The translations under genes were made by a program, and so were the position numbers. Shown here one piece after another: positions 58,196 to 64,000 of a stretch of 64,000 nt of DNA. Origin of the DNA: Melastoma dodecandrum (taxonomy: Eukaryota; Streptophyta; Magnoliopsida; Myrtales; Melastomataceae). The DNA lies in assembly GCA_029817715.1 (NCBI GenBank), contig JARUPY010000251.1, positions 160,467 to 224,466 of the forward strand, given 5' to 3'. Position 1 is the stretch's first letter; each line of letters starts with the position of its first letter. A model generated the notes under the pieces. The model ran no database searches. It had not been told where the DNA came from and worked only from the letters and a program-made list of their open reading frames with translations.

Positions 58196-60790
58196 CACGA
58201 TCGCATGAGGCAGAATCCCACATAGTCCGGATTTTCCCTTTGAATGAACTATTCGGAAAAAAAGGTGTATTTTGGTCCCCCACCCCCCCCCCGTAATTAT
58301 GTTGTCCCCTCTTGATGTGTATATAGTCCCCGAGAAGTTGTTCCCTGAGAGGTCCACAAAATCCAAGTGGATGTCAGCTTTAACACTCTCCTTTGGAATT
58401 TCTTCTATCAGATGGTTAGAAGAGAGGTCCAGAGATTCCAGAATTGTCAAGTCCCTACGGATTAGGGATCTACCCCGTTGAAGGTGGTTGTGAGACAAAA
58501 TCAGACCTTTGAGCGATTTAAGTAATCCAATTTTTTTTTTTTTTTGGGTTTTTTTTTTTTTTTTTATTTTTGTTTTTTTTTAGGAAAAATTTCTCTCCAT
58601 GAAAGTGATTACACAATAAGTCGAGCATCGCGCAAAAATGGACATTAGATCTTCACAATTTTTCATCTCGATCCCTTTCAAGTCGGAATCATGCCCGAGT
58701 AATTAATTCCCCAAGCAAATTTGACTAGTAGATATTGTATGCCAAAATCGTAATTATTGTCTCTTTGTCAAAGCCGAACATTTCGATGATGAATTCATCT
58801 TGGAGATTTCCATCGAAACTGTATTGGAAGATGTTCCATGATGCGTGGCAATGGGAAAAGGATGATTTTCCTTGGAAATAATAACATGACCGTCGGAAAT
58901 GGTTGGATCTTAAAAACTGAGCACGTTCAACGGGAGATCACCCAACCAATTGGGGGAATGAATCCTTCCTATTTTATTGTTGCCAACAACCAAAACTTCC
59001 ATTTGTTTACAATGGGAATAGAGATCTCGGCAATGGGCCCTCGGATTGAAATTTCCGCTAAGATCAAGTGACGTCAACTTACTTCCTTCATTAAAAATGT
59101 CTGAAATCTGACCCCTGAAACATCATTTGCCCGAAGGTTCAAGGTTACAAGACCCCTGTGGACGTTTTTTAGGCAGTCAGGGAGGACTCCCCCGAATGAA
59201 ACGAATAAACTTGACAGCAGTCTAGCAACTGGAGATCGGGTGGCAATGCATAGTTGTGAAGAAAGGATCCTAGAAAAATGCTTATTGGAAACTGAATCAT
59301 ATCATAGTCATGGCGGTTGGAATTGGAATAAGGCCTTCGAATTTGGTTGATCATATAGATCAATAAAATTAAAACGAAAGCTGACTGGAGAAAGATGTCT
59401 GGAGGCCACTGACCTACAAAGTAGATGGCTCAGCAAATTAATATTAGAAATGGATGACCGTTGGATAACCAAGTGGGAGGAGCACCATTGAAATGTTGTT
59501 AAACGCTGACGATTCATAATCCTCAAAGATGATTCAATTGGCCAAGGACGTGGGCACGGGCCCACTCAATAAATTGTCCGCTCAATTATAACATTTGTAA
59601 TTTCAATGATTGCCGTGACACTGAGGAAGGATACTCGTCAAATAATTTCACCACTCAAGACTACGTAGGACAGAGAAGTTTAGTTGGCAAATGGATGGAG
59701 GGAATACTTCCCATGATAATGATTAACATCAAGATTCAATACTTCCAAGGTGGTCAATTCCGATGCTCCCCAGAGCCAACTTGGTATCTCTTGAATCCAG
59801 TTTTCCGAGAGGTAAAGAAATTCCCATGTTCCTTATAGCCGGACAAGAAGTAAGGGAACTTTCTCAGATTGCAAACATTCCATATACAATTCTTGGAGCT
59901 TCGGCAATGAGAAATCGAGGTTGGGCCTCCTCACCCGAAACGGAGAGCCCAGACAGATAGGATGAACTGGAGATCCTCGAGGGTTGACAATAACGCCAAG
60001 TCAATCGTGAAATTGTTCCCCCTCGGTCCAGGAAAGTCAATCTCGCGCGAGGTATCCGATTGAATTGGGAACTGCTCCCCGTTAGATTGTTCCCCCCTAT
60101 GTCCAGGTAAGTCAAATCGCGAAAGTTTTCCGATTGAATTGAGGGGAACTGCTCCTGAGAAAGAGCAACCATAAGAGGGACAGATAATCAAGACTGGGAC
60201 ATCCACTTAGTGATTTGGGAAAATGTGCCGGTTAATTGGTAATTCCACGATGGTGTCAATCACTTGTAGATTTGGCAGCCCAAAGATAAATTTAGGAAAT
60301 TTCCCTCCCAACAAACAATCTGAAAGCCTGAGGGAAATCAAAGAAGAAGAATAAGTTTTCATAAAGGATGGTGGGAATTGACCGTGGACATATTGACATA
60401 CTCAAGATTGAGTTTCCGTCCAACTTGAGTTAGGTTGCTGAAAGGCATTCTCTCATGGTATGAGCTTGGAACTCCAGCTCATGAATTACAAGGGAGATCA
60501 AGGGAAACCAGCTTCGACAATTGTGAGACTATCGGTTGGAATTAATGCCTTGTAAGCCCAGCACCGTGCCAAGTCGAAGCCGATGACGTGTCGCCAGTGG
60601 AATTGTCGCAGGTGATGCCGTCCCAGGAACATCAATCCTTCGTCCTCCATCCACGAAGCAACTATAGGGCCATTGAAAGGACAAGGAACTGTTTAAAAAC
60701 GAAGCAAGGCTTGTCTCTGGTCAGGATAACAGGTAAAGGAAGAGGTGGATGGTAAGGCCATGAGTAAAAATAAGAAGCAGGGGATGATAA
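58196..60790 (-). pseudogene. LRR receptor-like protein (Cf/Ve-type) pseudogene
   Basis: Reading from the right, there is a hydrophobic signal-like stretch (FIIVIIPCFLFLLMALP, near 60775), then CYPDQRQALLRF (the usual start of the LRRNT cap). A degraded cap and repeats follow (SNLTQVGRKLNLEYVNMS, LRLSDCLLGGKFPKF, DLTYLDIGGNNLTGS, LVTLNLRANDVSG). Near the end are ILESLDLSSNHLIEEIP, DFVDLSGNNFSGTI and GKSGLCG. This order is that of plant receptor-like proteins that sense microbes or peptides at the cell surface. Stops and frameshifts occur every few hundred bases or less, so it is dead. A 10-C run at 58283-58292 lies within it. Confidence 0.85.
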
Positions 60791-61689
60791 CGATGATGAA
60801 ACGTGGCACCAGCATCTTCTCGTCTCATTTTTTTGGGCACATTTTGTTACTCAAAGTGGGAGGAATTTGGGATTGTGATTTAATATTAGATGAGTAAAAC
60901 CTTTACACTACCGTTTTTTTTAATCCAAGAGTATAAAGTTTATTTTAACGCCTGATTGGTACTAAAGAAAGTAACAATCAATCATCTTTGAAGAAAAGTT
61001 ATTAAAACATCAAGACCTGGGTGGGAGCAATATAAAACTTAGTGTGATGTATGATGCTGTCCAATGCAATAAGAACATTATTTTCAAGGTGAAATTAATT
61101 ATTTCGAGTTGTTTCATACTTTTCTTTATGTTTAATTACGACAAAAGTACGAAATGAGTTTCGTACTTTATAAACATGTTTCATTTTTTACGAACGGAAA
61201 GTACAAAACTGGTTCATAACACGATTTTCATACTTTCTACGAAAGAGTTTCACACTTTACTAAATGTTTACGAATAATTACGAACGAAAATATGAATAAG
61301 TTCGTAAAAGATGCCATAAAGTACCAAACTCATTTCATACTTTTCTACCAAAATTTCGCTTAAATTTACGTAAAAGAAAATAAGAAACTTTCGAAGATTT
61401 TTGTACTCGATGTGTAATAAACATATAAAATAGCATCTTTCGTGAGGCCCCCTGCTTTTGTGATTACATTCTATTCGGATATTGTCTTATCTCAGCCCAC
61501 TCTAGTCATTGTGTCTTTCTTATTAATTTATAAAAGCTCTCGAAGCAACAGTAACGCTTTGTTTTTGTTATCAATTGTTCCTTTTTATCTTTAGTATTAT
61601 ATTCTAAAATATTTTCAATAATGAATGACGAGGGAGGACTGGAATAATGTAACTTTTACTTATCCAAATTCCATGTCATGGCCCCAACA
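60791..61689. other. AT-rich spacer with a short palindrome
   Basis: AAAGTACGAAA (61144-61154) and TTTCGTACTTT (61159-61169) form a perfect 11-bp stem with a TGAG loop. Related motifs (TTTCGTACTTT, TCATACTTTC) recur in 61090-61400. No gene. Confidence 0.6.
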
Positions 61690-63560
61690 GATTATACTAA
61701 GAGTTGGGTTGAATAAATGGTATAATTACCAATTTAAGTAATACTTAAACGCTTATTTCACAACCCTCATAGCGGAAGTAACTTACTGTAATTTACAGAG
61801 CCTTCAAGCTTCTGTAATTAACGGAACGTGTGAAATTGACTTCGAAATGAAGTCGCAGAACAACAAAAAATTTATATAGTGGTTCGGGATGAAATCACCT
61901 ACTTCCACTTATCGGTCACTTCTCACTAATAACTCCGTATAGAGATTACAGTGTATAAGGTAAAACCTTCTTGTGGTGTAAGAAAAACAATTTCTTTGCC
62001 ACGGGATGTGAAAGACTAGCTTTACCAATGCGAGAAGCTCTCTTGCTGTGTTTAAGGATGTGTCTATCAAGGTCGAATCACAAGGAAATCAACCAGACTT
62101 GATCAAGCACAGAACGTTGGCTGGAAGCTTCAGCCTTCTGTGACTCTATAGCGTCTTATTCCCTGTCTGGATCAGCGAACAGATCCGATGACGCTTTCTC
62201 CAAGTGTTAGGACGCCTCTAGATATGCTTCTCTTTTTGTCTTTTTTTGGTTTAATCTGGCAAACAAATAAGGATAGACCGTCATACAGTAGGTTGCACAG
62301 TCCCTCACCACTTACACCTGCTGCAGAAACCTTCTCTGGAACCAGCTGTACGCCCACCCGGCGTTTACGGACAACACTCCTGGGCAAGTCCTTCGGATTC
62401 ACAGCCGACGACGCCTACGGAGTGGCTCATCACCAAAGCAAACCTGCTGCAAACGCACAGAATAAAAACAAAATAACCCAACTACAGAAGGTTGGAGGTC
62501 CCTCACCACAAAACCCCTGCTACGGACCGTCCTTCTCTCCCGACCACCTTTTGTACGCCTACTCACCACCAACGATAACCCTTACCCCCAGGCCATGATG
62601 CATGCAGTCCCGACGTCACGGACAAAGTTCCGGTCGTCGTCCCCACTGGAATCCGTACGCAAACGAAGTCACCGGAGCGGCATCACCTACGCTCAACCCG
62701 CTGTAGTTACCCACCTGCGAGAACATCTCGCCTGGAGAACCCGTCCTGCACCACGTCTCCCACACTCGTTTAAACAAACCAATAACGTTGCCAAATGTCA
62801 AGACTTAAACGCTCTAAATGTATGATTTTTTTAATGTTTTTAGGTTTTATTTTTTTTTCTTTTATAATAGAGGTTTCGTCCTCCCTGTAAAGAAGGAAAC
62901 TTATTTTTCCAAATACGTAAAATGACCAGATTTCATCCTCCAACGAGGTAAAATCATTAATGGACAGTCATATTTGATTGATTTCTCAGATCAATCGAAA
63001 CATCCAATCACGAGATCTCAAATACAGAAGGTTAGAGCCTAAAACGGTCAGCAACCTTCTATACGTAGGAAAGAAAGGAAAATTTTATAATCCAACTTGA
63101 GAAAATATGAATGATGTGGTCGTGCAAATATATGGATGGGAAACCACCAGATATTAATTTTTACTTACTTCGACAATTAAAATCCCCAGATAAAGCATTA
63201 CAGAAGGTTCGGCGGCCAGTAACAACAACTTGACCTTCTATATAAGGAGAATAATCCAACTGATTTATATACCCAAAAATTAATGATTCGATCCAGTACA
63301 AGTATAACAATGTATCTGTACGAAATATTAATTACAAATAATATTCCTAAGAAATATTCTTTTTTTTTGAATTAATAATTTAATTAAGATAATCAATAAT
63401 TAATTAACTAATAATTTATTATAGTGAAATATCTAATTATGGAAATATTCTCTTAATCACGTCTCTTGATCTGAAATGAATCCTTGGAAGGGTGAAGAAA
63501 ATATTTTCGTGATAATTTTCCCTCTCATAACGAAGCGTATCTTCGTATACATGAGGTTTC
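61690..63560 (-). repeat. Candidate solo LTR related to the SIRE-like Copia element
   Basis: On the minus strand the order of features matches the Copia LTRs at 43.4 and 47.8 kb. It has AT-rich start, repeated CAGAAGGTTGCTGACC-type motifs (63020-63240), a GC-rich mid-part, GTGGTTCGG-type sequence near 61882, and an end resembling ATTCAACCCAACTCTTAG near 61700. No internal coding sequence accompanies it. Limits and target duplication are not fixed. The open frames at 62172-62825 are treated as chance. Confidence 0.45.
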
Positions 63561-64000
63561 AGCTTCATTAAAGTCATAGCATTCAAACCTGCCTGTTTGA
63601 CTCATCATCAATAATCTTGTCAACACCATGAAAAAATTGAAAGAAAGAACAATACTTTTCTTCTTCTTCTTATGATTATAACATTGATCTTAATATCCTC
63701 ATCCTCCTCCGCTGGTCTACTGTCTTTCTTACTTTTACATGATTCTGCTTGTCAGTGGCAGGGATTCCCAGAATACGATGAGCTTGCTGTGGGTCGTCGA
63801 GGGAATTGGACTTCTCGTTGATCTTCCTCCAAACTTGCTAGAGGTTAATCCCTAGGGCAACTCAAGTAATGGAGTCCGTCCTACCACGGAAGCACACCAG
63901 ACATACGACAATGAATGGATGACCTTGGGAGATAACTTGCTAGGGTTGTAGAAGAACAAGAGTATGACTTGCAAGGCCAGTGCTCGCAAGACCATCTTTC
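63561..64000 (+). pseudogene. Coding-like fragment with stops, unidentified, at right edge
   Basis: Around 63760-64000 the plus strand gives EYDELAVGRR in one frame, GIGLLVDLPPNLLEVNP in the next, then after a TAG TYDNEWMTLGDNLLGL, another TAG, and ACKASARKTIF-like residues. The composition is protein-like and the frames join by one shift, so a decayed gene is likely, but I cannot name the family. Confidence 0.35.

Noticed and set aside
62172..62825. Overlapping frames (136, 76, 76 and 61 codons) in the GC-rich part of the candidate solo LTR
   Set aside because: Similar GC-rich noncoding stretches occur in the Copia LTRs; no domain or consistent strand.

Overview
This window is nuclear DNA from a flowering plant, most likely a eudicot. 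It has spliced GT-AG genes, AT-rich spacers and dense, nested, decayed transposons. I see no bacterial operons, CRISPR arrays or rRNA genes. Three host genes look intact: a single-membrane-span protein of the At5g23160-like type (9904-10638, +), an F-box gene matching SKIP14 (30112-32331, +, two exons) and the spindle checkpoint gene MAD2 (34026-32812, -, seven exons including one of 16 nt). SKIP14 and MAD2 converge tail to tail. As I recall, their Arabidopsis counterparts are near neighbours on chromosome 3, so this pair probably marks the ancestral chromosome around which the repeats accumulated.

Layout: 1-6315 (-) is an integrated plant pararetrovirus (Caulimoviridae-like). It has one long polyprotein frame (coat protein, zinc knuckle, movement protein, protease, reverse transcriptase, RNase H) cut by three single stop codons. 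A second open frame with two zinc knuckles runs off the left edge. 6.3-14.5 kb is AT-rich spacer with a clean 439-bp hAT-type MITE (8481-8919) and the membrane-protein gene. 14.5-22.7 kb is a patchwork: a GC-rich island, a broken RPS5 (uS7) copy, two unrelated Ty3 pol fragments and putative LTRs. 22.74-23.26 kb is a broken BAHD acyltransferase end. 24.4-25.8 kb holds paired direct repeats and a minisatellite. 27.5-28.6 kb is a long-TIR (Mutator/Pack-MULE-like) element with a GC-rich repetitive cargo.

35.16-35.45 kb carries two exons of a decayed cytosolic GAPDH gene. 38.46-57.03 kb is one very large Tat/Ogre-type Ty3 element with matching LTR sequence at both ends and two RNase H domains. A SIRE-like Copia element with long LTRs (43359-49518) has inserted into its pol region. 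58.2-60.8 kb (-) is a heavily frameshifted LRR receptor-like-protein pseudogene. 61.7-63.6 kb (-) looks like a solo LTR related to the Copia element. The right edge ends in a coding-like but stop-containing fragment.

Most of the DNA here is selfish or dead. The most unusual items are the coat-before-movement-protein order in one pararetroviral frame, the off-edge double-zinc-knuckle ORF beside it, the foldback element with bidirectionally open GC-rich cargo, and host-gene fragments (RPS5, GAPDH, BAHD) embedded among transposons. All domain calls come from reading the translations by eye. No database search was run.
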